64,000 nucleotides of DNA from Ancylobacter defluvii (GCF_018390605.1 NZ_JAHBGD010000027.1:124001-188000), one strand, 5' to 3'; positions 45,232-55,155 are shown, counted from the first letter of the stretch. The notes: generated from the sequence alone by a model not told the origin. Translations and numbers: made by a program.

Positions 45232-45536
45232 CCGAGCCGGCCATCTTCGATCCGAGGCCGACCTGTTTGCCTTTGTCGGGCGCCTCGGGTCGCCCCTGAC
45301 TGGACACTGCGCGGCGACTCCCGACGCGGCCGACAGCCAGAACGCCCGCACGGAACCGGCGCGCGTCGTGCGATTGCGCTGACTCACACGCGGAACGCGA
45401 CAGCTAAGGCGTCTGCGAACGGCTCGGTGTCCACGTCGTCACCGGGTCCGACAGTCCAACGTCACCAATTTCCACGCGGTCCTGGTTCTCCCTGGGGCGA
45501 CCGATCCGCTGGATCCAGTCCTTGGGAGGGCAACGG
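45232..45536. other. Intergenic spacer before tctB
   Basis: About 305 bases between the tartrate dehydrogenase and tctB. I see no gene, hairpin or palindrome of note; only the GGGAGG ribosome site of tctB at its right end can be supported. A separate promoter for tctB-tctA is possible. Confidence 0.4.
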
Positions 45537-46034
45537 ATGTCAGACACTCCAGAGCAGGACGGCGCGACCGTCCGATCCTACCGTGACATCACGGCGGGCC
45601 TCATCTTCCTCGCGCTGGCGATCGCCTTCGGCTGGGAATCGACGAATTACGAGATGGGCCGGCCCGTCCGAATGGGTCCGGGGTTCATCCCGCTCGCCCT
45701 GGCGCTGATGCTTGGCGCGCTCGGGCTGGCGGTGATGCTGACGGGATTGAATAAGCATGGAGAAGGGGACAGCGGACCCGTTCCGTGGAGAGGGATAGCC
45801 CTTGTCGGGGTCGCTCTCGTTCTCTTCGGCGCCTTCGGCCGCGAACTCGGGCTCGTGCCTGTGGTGTTCCTCTGCTCCTTCGTGACGGCCTTGGCCTCGG
45901 TGCGGAACACCCTCAGTTCGGCTCTCGGCATCTCGGCAGCGCTGGCTGTCGTCTGTTGGGTCGTCTTCAAGCTCGGCCTTGGAATATCCCTTTCCACCAT
46001 CGGCCCGGTCTTCGGACCGCTCCAGATATTTTGA
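45537..46034 (+). CDS. tctB: Tripartite tricarboxylate transporter TctB subunit
   Basis: A 165-residue small membrane subunit; the ATG at 45537 is preceded by GGGAGGG. Four hydrophobic helices are visible: ITAGLIFLALAIAFGWE, the helix after RMGPGFIPLALALMLGALGL, IALVGVALVLFGAFG, and SALGISAALAVVCWVVF. The R-MGPGFIP loop is the TctB family signature. It pairs with TctA, which starts 14 bases after its stop, to form the membrane part of the transporter fed by TctC. Confidence 0.9.
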   Translation: MSDTPEQDGATVRSYRDITAGLIFLALAIAFGWESTNYEMGRPVRMGPGFIPLALALMLGALGLAVMLTGLNKHGEGDSGPVPWRGIALVGVALVLFGAFGRELGLVPVVFLCSFVTALASVRNTLSSALGISAALAVVCWVVFKLGLGISLSTIGPVFGPLQIF

Positions 46035-46048
46035 GGGCGCCCCGGCTA

Positions 46049-47554
46049 ATGGATCTCCTGTCTCATCTGACTCTCGGCTTCGAGACCGCCTTCACGGCCA
46101 CGAACCTGCTGTGGTGCTTTGTCGGCGTGCTTCTCGGCACGCTGGTCGGCGTCCTTCCAGGCATCGGACCGACGGCAACGATCGCCATGCTCCTGCCGAT
46201 CACCTTCACCTTCGCGCCGGTCACCGCGCTCATCATGCTGTCGGGCATCTACTACGGCGCACAGTACGGCGGCTCCACCACGGCGATCCTGATCAACCTG
46301 CCGGGCGAGAGTTCCTCGGCCGTGACGGCCATCGACGGCTACCAGTTGGCGCGCAAGGGCCGGGCCGGGACGGCACTCGCCACCGCCGCCCTTGGTTCCT
46401 TCTTCGCCGGCTCCGTCGCCACGATGATCCTCGCCGTCGCCGCTCCCCCGCTCGCGAAGGTGGCGCTGAACTTCGGTGCGGCGGAATACTTCTCGCTTCT
46501 CGTCCTTGGCCTCCTCGTCTCGATCTCGCTCGCCAACGGCTCGGTCCTCAAGGCACTGGCGATGATCGCACTCGGCCTCATGCTCGGTGCCGTCGGACAG
46601 GACGTGACCTCCGGCACGCCGCGCTTCACCCTCGGCTTTTCCGAGCTTTATGGGGGCATCAGCTTCGTCTCGCTCGCCGTCGGCATGTTCGGCATCGCCG
46701 AGATCTTCAAGAACCTCGAAAACGAGAGAACCCGTGAAGTCGGCATCTCGAAGGTGACGGGCCTCATGCTGTCCAAGGCCGACTTCCGGCGGATCGTCGC
46801 GCCCGTTCTGCGCGGTACCGCGCTCGGCTCGATCCTCGGAATCCTGCCCGGCGGCGGGCACATACTGGCGTCGTTTGCGTCCTACTCCGCCGAGAAGAGC
46901 CTGTCTAAAAATCCGAAGGAGTTCGGCCACGGCGCCATCGAGGGCGTTGCCGGTCCCGAAAGCGCCAACAACGCGGCGGCGCAGACCTCTTTCATCCCGC
47001 TCCTGACCCTCGGCATTCCCGCCCATCCGGTGATGGCGCTGATCCTCGGCGCCTTCATCCTTCAGGGCATCACGCCCGGACCGAACGTCATCAATGACCA
47101 GCCGGCACTCTTCTGGGGCATCATCGCCTCGATGTGGATCGGCAACGCGATGCTCGTCATCCTGAACCTCCCCTTGATCGGTCTCTGGGTGAAGATGCTG
47201 ACGATCCCGTACCGCGTCCTCTTTCCGGCCATCGTCATCTTTGCGACGATCGGCTGCTACTCGATCAACTCGAACCCGCTCGACGTCTATTCGGTCTTCG
47301 TTTTCGGGGTGCTCGGCTATGTGCTGATCCGGCTCGGCTGCGAACCAGCGCCGCTCCTGCTCGGCTTCGTGCTCGGACCGCTGCTGGAGGAGAACCTGCG
47401 CCGCGCGATGATCATCTCCCGCGGCGATGCGACCGTGTTCCTGACTCGGCCGATCTCGGCGACGCTCCTCGCTCTGGGCCTTGCCTGCGTCATCGTCGCC
47501 GTTCTCCCATCGATCCGCCGTCGGCGAAAGGAAGTGTTCGTCGAGGACGATTGA
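46049..47554 (+). CDS. tctA: Tripartite tricarboxylate transporter permease TctA
   Basis: A 501-residue permease with about twelve membrane helices; start at 46049, just after tctB. It shows the two family motifs: GVLPGIGPTATIAMLLPITF near residue 33 and the repeat-related SILGILPGGGHILASFASY near residue 265. Other conserved parts are YGAQYGGSTTAILINLPGE and GPESANNAAAQTSFIPLLTL. It imports the substrate bound by TctC using the ion gradient. Last intact gene of the tartrate island, ending 50 bases before a decayed recombinase. Confidence 0.94.
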   Translation: MDLLSHLTLGFETAFTATNLLWCFVGVLLGTLVGVLPGIGPTATIAMLLPITFTFAPVTALIMLSGIYYGAQYGGSTTAILINLPGESSSAVTAIDGYQLARKGRAGTALATAALGSFFAGSVATMILAVAAPPLAKVALNFGAAEYFSLLVLGLLVSISLANGSVLKALAMIALGLMLGAVGQDVTSGTPRFTLGFSELYGGISFVSLAVGMFGIAEIFKNLENERTREVGISKVTGLMLSKADFRRIVAPVLRGTALGSILGILPGGGHILASFASYSAEKSLSKNPKEFGHGAIEGVAGPESANNAAAQTSFIPLLTLGIPAHPVMALILGAFILQGITPGPNVINDQPALFWGIIASMWIGNAMLVILNLPLIGLWVKMLTIPYRVLFPAIVIFATIGCYSINSNPLDVYSVFVFGVLGYVLIRLGCEPAPLLLGFVLGPLLEENLRRAMIISRGDATVFLTRPISATLLALGLACVIVAVLPSIRRRRKEVFVEDD

Positions 47555-47606
47555 ACAAGTGGACGGCGCCGGAATAGCGAACCGGAATAGGATGGCCCAT
47601 TAATCA

Positions 47607-48690
47607 TTAAATCGCTGCCTCGGTCTTCTCCAGCTCTTGGCGGTCGGATTCTGCGAATGAGCGGCGCTCACGGTTGAGTCGGTTGGTTTCCTCGGCAAAA
47701 GCCCGCATGGCCTCGGCAGCCTTCTCCGGCGCCATCAGCCGGTTCTTCAGGCCGTTGACGACGCGCTCCTCAAGCTTGGCGCGTGTGATCGTCCGGCTGT
47801 TAGTGCAACCCGTGCCCATGAGATGGCTGGTGCAGCAATAGCGGTCCTGCCCTCGGCGAACGTAAGGCTGATCACAACAGCCGCAGAACGTCAGGCCGGA
47901 CAGCATGGTGCGGGGGCGTCGGGTGGAGTTCAGAGCGTTCTCTGATGCCTTGCGCTCCTCGGCGCGGCGCGAGCCTTCGATGCTGTTCCTGTAGATATTG
48001 ACCAACTCGATCTGCCGAGCCTTGGCGCACGGCAACAGCTCATCGGAGATGATCCGCAGTTCCGGGACATCCTTGCGCGCCCCAGGCGGCTCTCAGGGGT
48101 TCGCCACATGACCCGTAGGCCCGTGTTGGGGTCCTTGAGGCGACGCTGCCAGTTCCAGCGGATGATGCCGATTAGAGTTCGCAATTGAGGATGCCGGAGC
48201 CGACGGTGCGGCTGCCGCGAATGGTGGTGTCGGACCAGCGTCCGCCACTCGGGCTAACAACGCCCTCGCGGTTCAGATCGGCGGCGATGCGCTGCGGTCC
48301 CTTGCCTGCGGCGTACTCGCAAAAAATCCGGCGGACGATCTCCGCCTCAAACTCGATGATCTCGCGCTCACCTCGGATAGGATCGCCCTTGGCGTCGAGC
48401 TGCTTCACCACGCGATAGCCATAGGCATTGCCGCCACCGAGCTTGCCGGCTTCCACGCGTCCCCGAATGCCACGATTGGTCTTTAAGGCGAGGTCCTTGA
48501 GGAACAGCGCGTTCATCGTGCCCTTGAGGCCGACATGGAGCTCACTGATCTCACCCTCGGACAAGGTGACCAGCCGCACGCCTGCAAAACGCATCCGCTT
48601 GAATACGGCAGCGACGTCTTCCTGATCCCGGTTGATGCGGTCCAGCGCCTCGGACAGCACGACATCGAACTGGCGCGTCCGCTGCCGGGG
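47607..48690 (-). pseudogene. Serine recombinase remnant
   Basis: Pieces of one large serine recombinase lie in three frames. From about 48690 the catalytic-domain part FDVVLSEALDRINRDQEDVA, then GVRLVTLSEGEISELHVGLK and LNREGVVSPSGGRWSDTTIR runs to 48172. A shifted piece follows (WNWQRRLKDPNTGLRVMW region). From 48035 to 47607 the zinc-ribbon part appears (MLSGLTFCGCCDQPYVRRGQ, CTNSRTITRAKLEERVVNGL). The N-terminus with the catalytic serine and the C-terminal coiled coil are missing. It marks the junction between the tartrate island and the ABC/aminotransferase operon. Confidence 0.85.
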
Positions 48691-48892
48691 GCACGGAGAC
48701 TTGCTGGAGCTGGACATAGTCGAGTTGTGTAACATCTGAAAAATTGTAGGCTTGCCTACGGGCACTCTCAATGGCGAAGGCAGTTCTGAACAGGCATTAC
48801 ACCAGCGCAGCACGGAGGTTCCTTTGCTGGGCAAGAGATCCTCCCAGATAGGCCGTCGCCACTAGGCGATCTAAAATCAGCACGCAAACCTA

Positions 48893-49675
48893 TTAATTGT
48901 TGTCTCGCATCGCTGCCATGTCGCCGGCTATATGGCTCCAGACTTCCCGCTTCATGCGGGCATAGCTCGGAAGCAACTGGGTATCGATATTGCGAGGCTT
49001 TGGCAGTTCATTCCCGATGAATGCCGAGATGCGGCCGGGCCGCGGCGACATCACCACGATCCGGTCGGCCATGATCAGCGCCTCGTCGATATTATGGGTG
49101 ACGAACACGACGGTCTTGCCGCTGCGCATATGAATGCGGCCAAGCTCCTCCTGCAATATCTCGCGCGTCATGGCGTCAAGGGCCGCGAAGGGCTCGTCCA
49201 TCAGAAGCACCTCGGGGTCGGCGGCCAGGCAGCGGGCCAGCGTCACGCGCTGCTGCATGCCGCCTGAAAGCTCGGTGGGATAATGGTCGCCGAAGCCGGA
49301 GAGGCCGACCATCTCGATGAACCGTTCCGCTATGTCCCGCCGCTCCCGGCGTCCTGCGCCCCGCATCTTGGGGCCGAAGGCGACGTTCTCGCGCACGGTC
49401 TTCCAGGGGAACAGCGCGTAGGACTGGAACACCATGCCGCAGCGCGGGTCGATGCCGCTGATCGGCTCACCGCGCAATCGAAGCTCGCCAACGCTCGGCG
49501 GTATGAATCCGGCGAACATGTTGAGCAGGGTCGACTTGCCGCATCCCGAGGCGCCGAGAAGGCAGACGAACTCGCCCTCCCTGACGTCCAGCGAGACATT
49601 GCTCAGGGCCAGCACGCCGCTGGCGCTGTTCCCGAAGGTCTTGGACACGCCACGGGCGGACAGGAAACTCGTCAT
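48893..49675 (-). CDS. ABC transporter ATP-binding protein (nitrate/sulfonate/taurine type)
   Basis: A 260-residue ABC ATPase. Walker A is [15 protein letters not shown] near residue 45, the Q-loop is [11 protein letters not shown], the signature is LSGGMQQR, Walker B is [12 protein letters not shown], and the switch histidine is in [11 protein letters not shown]. The Q-loop and the ...[12 protein letters not shown] tail place it with the SsuB/TauB/NrtD group. Last gene of the seven-gene minus-strand operon, 12 bases after the permease. It energises uptake of the operon's substrate. Confidence 0.9.
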   Translation of the reverse strand: MTSFLSARGVSKTFGNSASGVLALSNVSLDVREGEFVCLLGASGCGKSTLLNMFAGFIPPSVGELRLRGEPISGIDPRCGMVFQSYALFPWKTVRENVAFGPKMRGAGRRERRDIAERFIEMVGLSGFGDHYPTELSGGMQQRVTLARCLAADPEVLLMDEPFAALDAMTREILQEELGRIHMRSGKTVVFVTHNIDEALIMADRIVVMSPRPGRISAFIGNELPKPRNIDTQLLPSYARMKREVWSHIAGDMAAMRDNN

Positions 49676-49687
49676 TCGTGGGCTCCA

Positions 49688-50545
49688 TCAATGGGTGCGG
49701 CGCGCCCGTTCCCAGGGCAGGAGCCGGGCTTCGATCCAGTTGGCTATGAGGTCGGCGACGAGAACCGTCGCGGAGATACAGATCATGCCGACCAGCACCA
49801 ACGGCATGTTGCTCCAATCCTTGGCCGACCAGATGAGCGCGCCGAGGCCGGTCTGCGCGGCCACCATCTCGGCGGACAGGACGCAGGACCAGGCGATGGC
49901 GAGGCTGACTTTCAGACCGGCCAATATGCCCGGCAGCGAGCCCGGCAGCACCACCTCGCGCATCACGGCGAAGCTGCCGGCGCCGAGATTGCGCGCCGCC
50001 TTGATCAGCAGCGGGTCGACCCGCTTGGTGCTCTCAACGGTGTAAAGCAGTATGTAGATCCACGACCCCATGAAGACGATGGCGATCTTCTGCCCCTCCC
50101 CGATGCCGAGCCAAAGCATGGTGAGGGGGATCCAGGTGATGGACGGCAGGGGACGCAGCAGCGAGATCAGCGGGTCGATCGTCGCCTTCGCCGGCCACCA
50201 GCAGCCCATGACGATGCCGAGCGGCACCGCGACCAGCGCCGCGAGGCCAAAACCGAGGAAGACGCGCCGCCCCGATGCGACGACGGACATCCACAGGTCT
50301 GCCGTCCCCGCGACGCTTCTCGCCTCCGCCGCCACCATGGACGGCGAAGGAAAGAACAGCGGTGACACGGCGCCGGTCTCCGTTGCCAGCGCCCAGACGG
50401 CGTAGAAGGCGAATATGCCCAGAAGGTTGAGCAGCAGCACCGGGCGGCCGAGACCGGACAGGCGCCACCTGCGCCGGCCGGACGCGGACCCGGTCGGCGA
50501 CTCGCGGGCGGGCAAGGCGAGATCGCCGGGGGCGGGCGTACTCAT
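49688..50545 (-). CDS. ABC transporter permease (TauC/SsuC type)
   Basis: A 285-residue inner-membrane permease; start at 50545 with GGAGACGAG upstream, preferred over the frame from 50581. Six helices are visible, including LLLNLLGIFAFYAVWALATE and VFLGFGLAALVAVPLGIVMG. The EAA-type loop that contacts the ATPase is KAARNLGAGSFAVMREVVLP, with the following GSLPGILAGLKVSLAIAWSC. Pairs with the ATPase and the binding protein of the same operon. Confidence 0.9.
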   Translation of the reverse strand: MSTPAPGDLALPARESPTGSASGRRRWRLSGLGRPVLLLNLLGIFAFYAVWALATETGAVSPLFFPSPSMVAAEARSVAGTADLWMSVVASGRRVFLGFGLAALVAVPLGIVMGCWWPAKATIDPLISLLRPLPSITWIPLTMLWLGIGEGQKIAIVFMGSWIYILLYTVESTKRVDPLLIKAARNLGAGSFAVMREVVLPGSLPGILAGLKVSLAIAWSCVLSAEMVAAQTGLGALIWSAKDWSNMPLVLVGMICISATVLVADLIANWIEARLLPWERARRTH

Positions 50546-50594
50546 CAGCTCGTCTCCATTTTGGCGGTCGGGGGTATGCAATCCCGAGCCGGGA

Positions 50595-51605
50595 TCAGGG
50601 CTTGGGCACGAAACTGGTGTTCTCCCAGAACTTCACATCGGGCTTTGCAGGAATCTTGCCGTTCTGCGCCAGCCAGCCGGCGAGGTAGTCCATCTGCGCG
50701 CTGTGCTTGCGCATGTGGTCGGGCCAGTCCTTCGAGCCGTAATAGGTGAAGCCCTTGATGCCCGCGAGCACGGTGGAGGCCGGCTGGCGGAAGTAGTGGG
50801 CGACGGTCTCGGCAGCATCCTCGGGATGGGCGTTGACGAAATCCGCCCCCTTCATCACCGCGCCTGCGAGCTTGGCGGCGGACGCCGGGTCCTCCTCCAC
50901 CAGCTTGCGCGAGATGATCATGATGTCCGGCGCCGACATGGTGCCGAAGCGGGCATACATCTCGGTGTCCTTATCGGTGCCGAGCAGCACACCGTCCGGC
51001 ACCGCCTTCTTCAGCCCGTCGAGGATGGGCTGCCAGATGCAGGCGGCATCGACATCGCCGCGCGCGAGAGCGAGCTGCATCTCGTTCGGCGGCAGGTTCA
51101 CATAGGAGATGTCGGACGGCTTGAGGCCCTCCTTGGCGAGCAGGCCCGCCATGGTGATCTCGGCCGAGGTATTGGCGGCGACCTTCTTGCCCTTCAGGTC
51201 GCCGAAGCTCTTCACCCCCGGACGGGCCCAGCAGCCTTCGCTGCCCGGAGAGTCGTCGATGTTGGCGAAGTAGTAGAAGCTGGTGTTGCCGCGCGCCATC
51301 TCGCTGATGACGGTGGTGCGGCCCAGATTGCTGAAGGCGACGGAGCCGGCCGTTAGCGCCCGCACGCGGTCGCTGGAGTTGAGGACGACCTGCAGGTTCA
51401 CGTCGAGGCCGGCTTCGGCGAAATACCCCTTGTCGAGCGCCACTAGCACCGGGACCATGCCGAGCCAGGTGACGGACCCCGCGAAGTCAAGCTTGGGGCG
51501 CTCCTGCGCGGCTGCGCGGCCGGGCTGGGCATGGGCGGCGGCGAGGGCGATCACCAGAGTGATCGCGAGGCGGGAGGTCCATCCGGAAAAACGCTGTCTC
51601 ATCAT
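50595..51605 (-). CDS. ABC transporter substrate-binding protein (NMT1/TauA-like)
   Basis: About 336 residues; ATG at 51605 chosen, since AGGAGAG lies close upstream, with neighbouring ATGs possible. A Sec signal covers residues 1-34 (LAITLVIALAAAHAQPGRAA). The mature protein has the group pattern VTWLGMVPVLVALDKGYFAE followed by AGLDVNLQVVLNSSDRVRAL, a cleft segment KGKKVAANTSAEITMAGLLA, and ALARGDVDAACIWQP. This is the SsuA/TauA/NMT1 class that binds sulfonates, taurine, nitrate or pyrimidine precursors. The true ligand is unknown; neighbouring genes point to an amino compound. Confidence 0.88.
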   Translation of the reverse strand: MMRQRFSGWTSRLAITLVIALAAAHAQPGRAAAQERPKLDFAGSVTWLGMVPVLVALDKGYFAEAGLDVNLQVVLNSSDRVRALTAGSVAFSNLGRTTVISEMARGNTSFYYFANIDDSPGSEGCWARPGVKSFGDLKGKKVAANTSAEITMAGLLAKEGLKPSDISYVNLPPNEMQLALARGDVDAACIWQPILDGLKKAVPDGVLLGTDKDTEMYARFGTMSAPDIMIISRKLVEEDPASAAKLAGAVMKGADFVNAHPEDAAETVAHYFRQPASTVLAGIKGFTYYGSKDWPDHMRKHSAQMDYLAGWLAQNGKIPAKPDVKFWENTSFVPKP

Positions 51606-51629
51606 GATCACTCTCCTGTCGTGTTGGGG

Positions 51630-52559
51630 TCAGTAGCCGGCGATAGTGTCGACCTCGTTCAGCAGCGGTTGCCCGTCACGGAAACGGCGGACATTGCCGG
51701 TGAAGGTGTCCACGATGGTCTGGAGGCTCGCCGTCGACGAGCAATGCGGCGTGACGTAGAGGTTCGGCACCTCCCAGAGCGGGCTGTCCGCCGGCAGCGG
51801 CTCGGTGGGGAAGGCGTCGATGGTGGCGGCACGCAGCGTGCCCGCCTGCAGGGCGGCGACAAGGTCGGCCTCGACGAGATGGCCGCCCCGTGCGGCGGAA
51901 ATCACCACGCCGCCCGCCGGCATCCGCGCGAAGGTGGCGGCCCCGAGGATGCCGCGGGTCTCGTGCGTCAGCGGCAGCAGGTTGACGAGGATTTCGGTGC
52001 GGCCAAGGAAGTCGTCCAGCCCGCCGGCGCCATGGAAGCACGTGACGCTCGGCACCTCGTGCGGCGAGCGCGACCAGGCGGCCGTATCGTAGCCGATCGC
52101 GGCCAGGCGCTCGGCGGCAAGCCGGCCCATCTGGCCCAGCCCCATCACCCCGACGCGGACGTCCGATGCCGAGCGCATGATCTTGTAGGCCCAGTCGTGG
52201 CGCGCCTGGGCGGCGAGGAAATGCGCGAGGTCGCGATGGTGGAACAACGTCCAGGCCAGCACGTAGTCGGCCATGCGCGCCGCGAAGTCATGGTCGACCA
52301 CCCGCACCATACGGATGCCTCTGGGAAAATCGGGGTCGAGCAGATAGTGGTCGATGCCCGCACCGGTCGCCGACATCAGCTTGAGATTGCGGAACGGCTT
52401 CAGGAAGCCGGGCGGCATCCGAAAGACGATGCAGATGTCGATGTCGTCGGGGTTGCCGGCTTCGGGCCATTCGCGGATGTCCTCGTCTGGCAGCGCGGCG
52501 CGAATGCCGTCGATGAGGTCGCGTCCATAGGCATTGTGGAGCCAGGTAAGGATGGCCAT
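51630..52559 (-). CDS. D-2-hydroxyacid dehydrogenase, GhrA-like
   Basis: A 309-residue NAD(P)-dependent 2-hydroxyacid dehydrogenase. The Rossmann loop is VGVMGLGQMGRLAAERL near residue 140. The catalytic arginine lies in VVISAARGGHLVEADLV, the glutamate in AFPTEPLPADSPLWE, and the histidine in VTPHCSST. The overall sequence and short C-terminus match glyoxylate/hydroxypyruvate reductase A. It would reduce a 2-keto acid made by the oxidase or aminotransferase of the operon. Its start overlaps the oxidase stop by one base. Confidence 0.88.
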   Translation of the reverse strand: MAILTWLHNAYGRDLIDGIRAALPDEDIREWPEAGNPDDIDICIVFRMPPGFLKPFRNLKLMSATGAGIDHYLLDPDFPRGIRMVRVVDHDFAARMADYVLAWTLFHHRDLAHFLAAQARHDWAYKIMRSASDVRVGVMGLGQMGRLAAERLAAIGYDTAAWSRSPHEVPSVTCFHGAGGLDDFLGRTEILVNLLPLTHETRGILGAATFARMPAGGVVISAARGGHLVEADLVAALQAGTLRAATIDAFPTEPLPADSPLWEVPNLYVTPHCSSTASLQTIVDTFTGNVRRFRDGQPLLNEVDTIAGY

Positions 52560-53899
52560 CAGGGTCGAGGTCCGTTGCTGGAGGAGAGAGCGGCGTGCGG
52601 CCCGTCGGCCTGCCGTCGCTCGATACTGCGGATGGCGACGGCTGCCGCGGCTGCCATCCAGGTGGAGCCGAGCAGCCAGTCACGCGGTCGGCCGGCGGTT
52701 GCGGGAAAGGGAGCATCCTCCGCAAGGGCGCCGAGCGCGCGCTGCGCCAGGGACTGTCCGAGAGCGGTTCCGAGACCGAGCCCGCGCCCACTGAGGCCGT
52801 AGCCGACGAGCAGGCCGGGCGCCGGCTCGACGAGGCGCGGATACTGGTCGCTGGAAAGATCGACCCAGCCGCTCCACTGCTCGGAGAAGCCCGGCACGTG
52901 GAGCTGCGGGAACAGGGCCCGCAGCCGCGTTAGGCCGGCGTCGGCGTCACCGGCGCCGCTCGCTCCCGAAGGCCCCGACAAGGTGACGACCAGCCGACCC
53001 TCGCCGGTACGCCGCACCCCGGAGGGCAGCCGGCGGGTGTCGGTCAGCGCGCGGTGGCGCTCCAGCACGCCAGAGAGCGCTTCGGCGGGCAGCGGCGCGG
53101 TGGCGGCCTCATGGACGCGGAACGGCAATAGGCGCCGCTTCATCGGCTTGAACAGTCCAGCGAGCCCGAGGCCCGCCGCGACGATCACCGTGTCGCAAAG
53201 TACCGTGCCCTGTGCGGTCTCGACACTCCAGCCGGTTGAGGCGCGGGTGAGCGCGGTGACCGGGCTCCGCTCATGCACCCTCGCGCCGGCGTCACGCGCG
53301 GCGCGGGCGAGGCCGCGCGTATAGGCGAGCGGGTTAAGCGTCAGCCCGCGCGGCTCGACCAGTGCGGCGAGGTAGCGCCCCCCTCCGATGGCCGCCGCCG
53401 CACCGGCCGCGTCGAGCAGCGGCAGGCCGATGCCACGCTCCGCCCAGGCGACCTGCCGCGCACGCAGCGCCTTGGCGCCCGAGGGCGCGTGCGCGGCAAA
53501 GACGAGGCCTCCCGCCTCGATGTCACAGGCGATGCCGTGGCGCTCGACCAGCGCGCGGACGCGTTCCGGCGCGGCAGCGGCGGCACGGACCAACCGCTCC
53601 CCGCACTCGGCGCCGAGCGCCGCCCGGGCGCCGGCAGGCTCGGTGCGCAGATAGGGAACCACCTGGCCGAAGGCGCGGCCGGAGCCGCCGGAGCCGATCC
53701 GCTCGGCTTCGAGCAGGTGCACCACCTTGCCCGCCTGCGCGAGATGAAGCGCCGCACTCGCGCCGGTGATGCCGCCGCCGATCACCGCCACATGCGCCCG
53801 CGCCGCGCCGATCAGCGGATCGGTCTCGATTGGAGGCTCGCCGCAGCCGGCATAGGCGCGGGGCAGCGTCGAGGCGGAGAAATCGCGATGTCCCGGCAT
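52559..53899 (-). CDS. FAD-dependent amino-acid/amine oxidase (DAO family)
   Basis: A 446-residue flavoprotein with the N-terminal FAD loop HVAVIGGGITGASAALHLAQ and the acidic residue in VHLLEAERIGSGGSGR. The family's mid-region is PRGLTLNPLAYTRGLARAAR and the C-terminal FAD segment is GLLVGYGLSGRGLGLGTALG. DAO-family enzymes oxidise the amine of glycine, sarcosine, D-amino acids, gamma-glutamylputrescine or similar. The layout with an N-terminal extension of 35 residues (SASTLPRAYAGC) resembles the gamma-glutamylputrescine oxidase-like subgroup. The substrate is not fixed by sequence. Confidence 0.88.
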   Translation of the reverse strand: MPGHRDFSASTLPRAYAGCGEPPIETDPLIGAARAHVAVIGGGITGASAALHLAQAGKVVHLLEAERIGSGGSGRAFGQVVPYLRTEPAGARAALGAECGERLVRAAAAAPERVRALVERHGIACDIEAGGLVFAAHAPSGAKALRARQVAWAERGIGLPLLDAAGAAAAIGGGRYLAALVEPRGLTLNPLAYTRGLARAARDAGARVHERSPVTALTRASTGWSVETAQGTVLCDTVIVAAGLGLAGLFKPMKRRLLPFRVHEAATAPLPAEALSGVLERHRALTDTRRLPSGVRRTGEGRLVVTLSGPSGASGAGDADAGLTRLRALFPQLHVPGFSEQWSGWVDLSSDQYPRLVEPAPGLLVGYGLSGRGLGLGTALGQSLAQRALGALAEDAPFPATAGRPRDWLLGSTWMAAAAAVAIRSIERRQADGPHAALSSSNGPRP

Positions 53900-53901
53900 G
53901 A

Positions 53902-55155
53902 TCAGCCCTCCACCACCGGCGCCGCGGCCCGTCGGCGCAGCACCGTCTCGAGACGCATCAGAAGCAGCGGCGCCGTCCAGGACGCGGCGATGGCGTACCA
54001 GGCGACAAGGTCCATGCCCGCAAGCCGTCCATCGGGCCGGATGCTCAGCAGCAGCGGCGCGGTGCCGGCGCCGAGCGCCTGGGCGAGATTGGTCACCGCC
54101 GCCGCCAGCGACTGGAAGGCGGCGCGCTCGGCTGGCAGCGGCACCCTCGTGGCCGAGCCCTGCGTGATGGAGCTGCGCACAAGCTGCATCACCAGCACCA
54201 TGGCAAGGATGGGAAGCGCGGGGAGCAGCGGCGCGGCGGCGAGAAAGGCGGCGCCGAGCACGACGGTGGTGACCACAGCGGCGCCGGTGGCTACCGGCAG
54301 CGCGCCGATCCGGTCGATGGCTCGCCCTGCCAGCGGCACCACCGCCAGCGCCATCAGCCCGCCGAGCAGATAGACGCCGGAGAGCCCGATGGGTCCGAGC
54401 GCGGTGTTGCGCATCACGAAGACGGGCAGGTTCGGCGACACCAGCAGCGCCGAGAAGGATGACGCCGCTATGAGAAGGAAGGCGATGAGGCTGGGCTGCC
54501 CGGCCATCAGCCGAAGCACGCCGCGCCAGGCCCGGCTCAGCGGACGCGCCTGCGCTTCGGCCAGATGCTCGCGCCGCGGCCCGATGGCGACCACCGTGAC
54601 GACGGAGATGGCACCGCCCCCGATCGCCAGTACGGCAAGCGCCCAGCGCCAGCCACCGGGCATGGCGGCGAGCAGCGTACCCAGCGGCAGGCCGACCACC
54701 AGCGCCAGTCCGTAGGTGCCGACCAGCCGGCTGATGGCAAAGCCGCGGCGCTCCATCGGCACGACATCGCTGGCGATGGCGACGAGAAGACCCCAGAGCG
54801 GACCCGCGGCGATGCCTGCCGCCGCCCTCGCGGCCATCAGCGAGGTCATGTCCTGAGCGAGCGCGCCGGCGCCGGTCGCCACGGTGAACACGCAGACGCA
54901 GCCAGCCAGCGCCGTGCGGCGATCGAAGCGGTCGAGCACGAAGGAGGCGGCGAAGCCGCCCACGGCGGCAGCGAAGGAATAGGCCGCGCCGAGATAGCCG
55001 AGCGCATCCACCTTGCCGCCGATCTCCGCCACCACGAACGGCCCGAGCGGGAACATGACCGTGGCGTTCAGCGCCACCACGAAGGCGGCTGCCGCCAGCA
55101 GCGTCACGACCGCCCGTTCGGACAGGGAGCGAGGAGGGAGGAGAGCACGGGTCAT
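53902..55155 (-). CDS. MFS transporter
   Basis: A 417-residue major facilitator protein with about twelve helices. The first loop motif lies around FDRRTALAGCVCVFTVATG, and the first half contains AARAAAGIAAGPLWGLLVAI and MERRGFAISRLVGTYGLALV, as in drug/sugar exporter-like MFS members. It starts 21 bases after the aminotransferase stop and ends two bases before the oxidase start, so it is firmly within the operon. It may import the substrate or export a by-product. Confidence 0.9.
   Translation of the reverse strand: MTRALLPPRSLSERAVVTLLAAAAFVVALNATVMFPLGPFVVAEIGGKVDALGYLGAAYSFAAAVGGFAASFVLDRFDRRTALAGCVCVFTVATGAGALAQDMTSLMAARAAAGIAAGPLWGLLVAIASDVVPMERRGFAISRLVGTYGLALVVGLPLGTLLAAMPGGWRWALAVLAIGGGAISVVTVVAIGPRREHLAEAQARPLSRAWRGVLRLMAGQPSLIAFLLIAASSFSALLVSPNLPVFVMRNTALGPIGLSGVYLLGGLMALAVVPLAGRAIDRIGALPVATGAAVVTTVVLGAAFLAAAPLLPALPILAMVLVMQLVRSSITQGSATRVPLPAERAAFQSLAAAVTNLAQALGAGTAPLLLSIRPDGRLAGMDLVAWYAIAASWTAPLLLMRLETVLRRRAAAPVVEG

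Noticed and set aside
43972..45387. Minus-strand frame of about 470 codons
   Set aside because: Antisense to the tartrate dehydrogenase, which has all family motifs; no domain visible on the minus strand.
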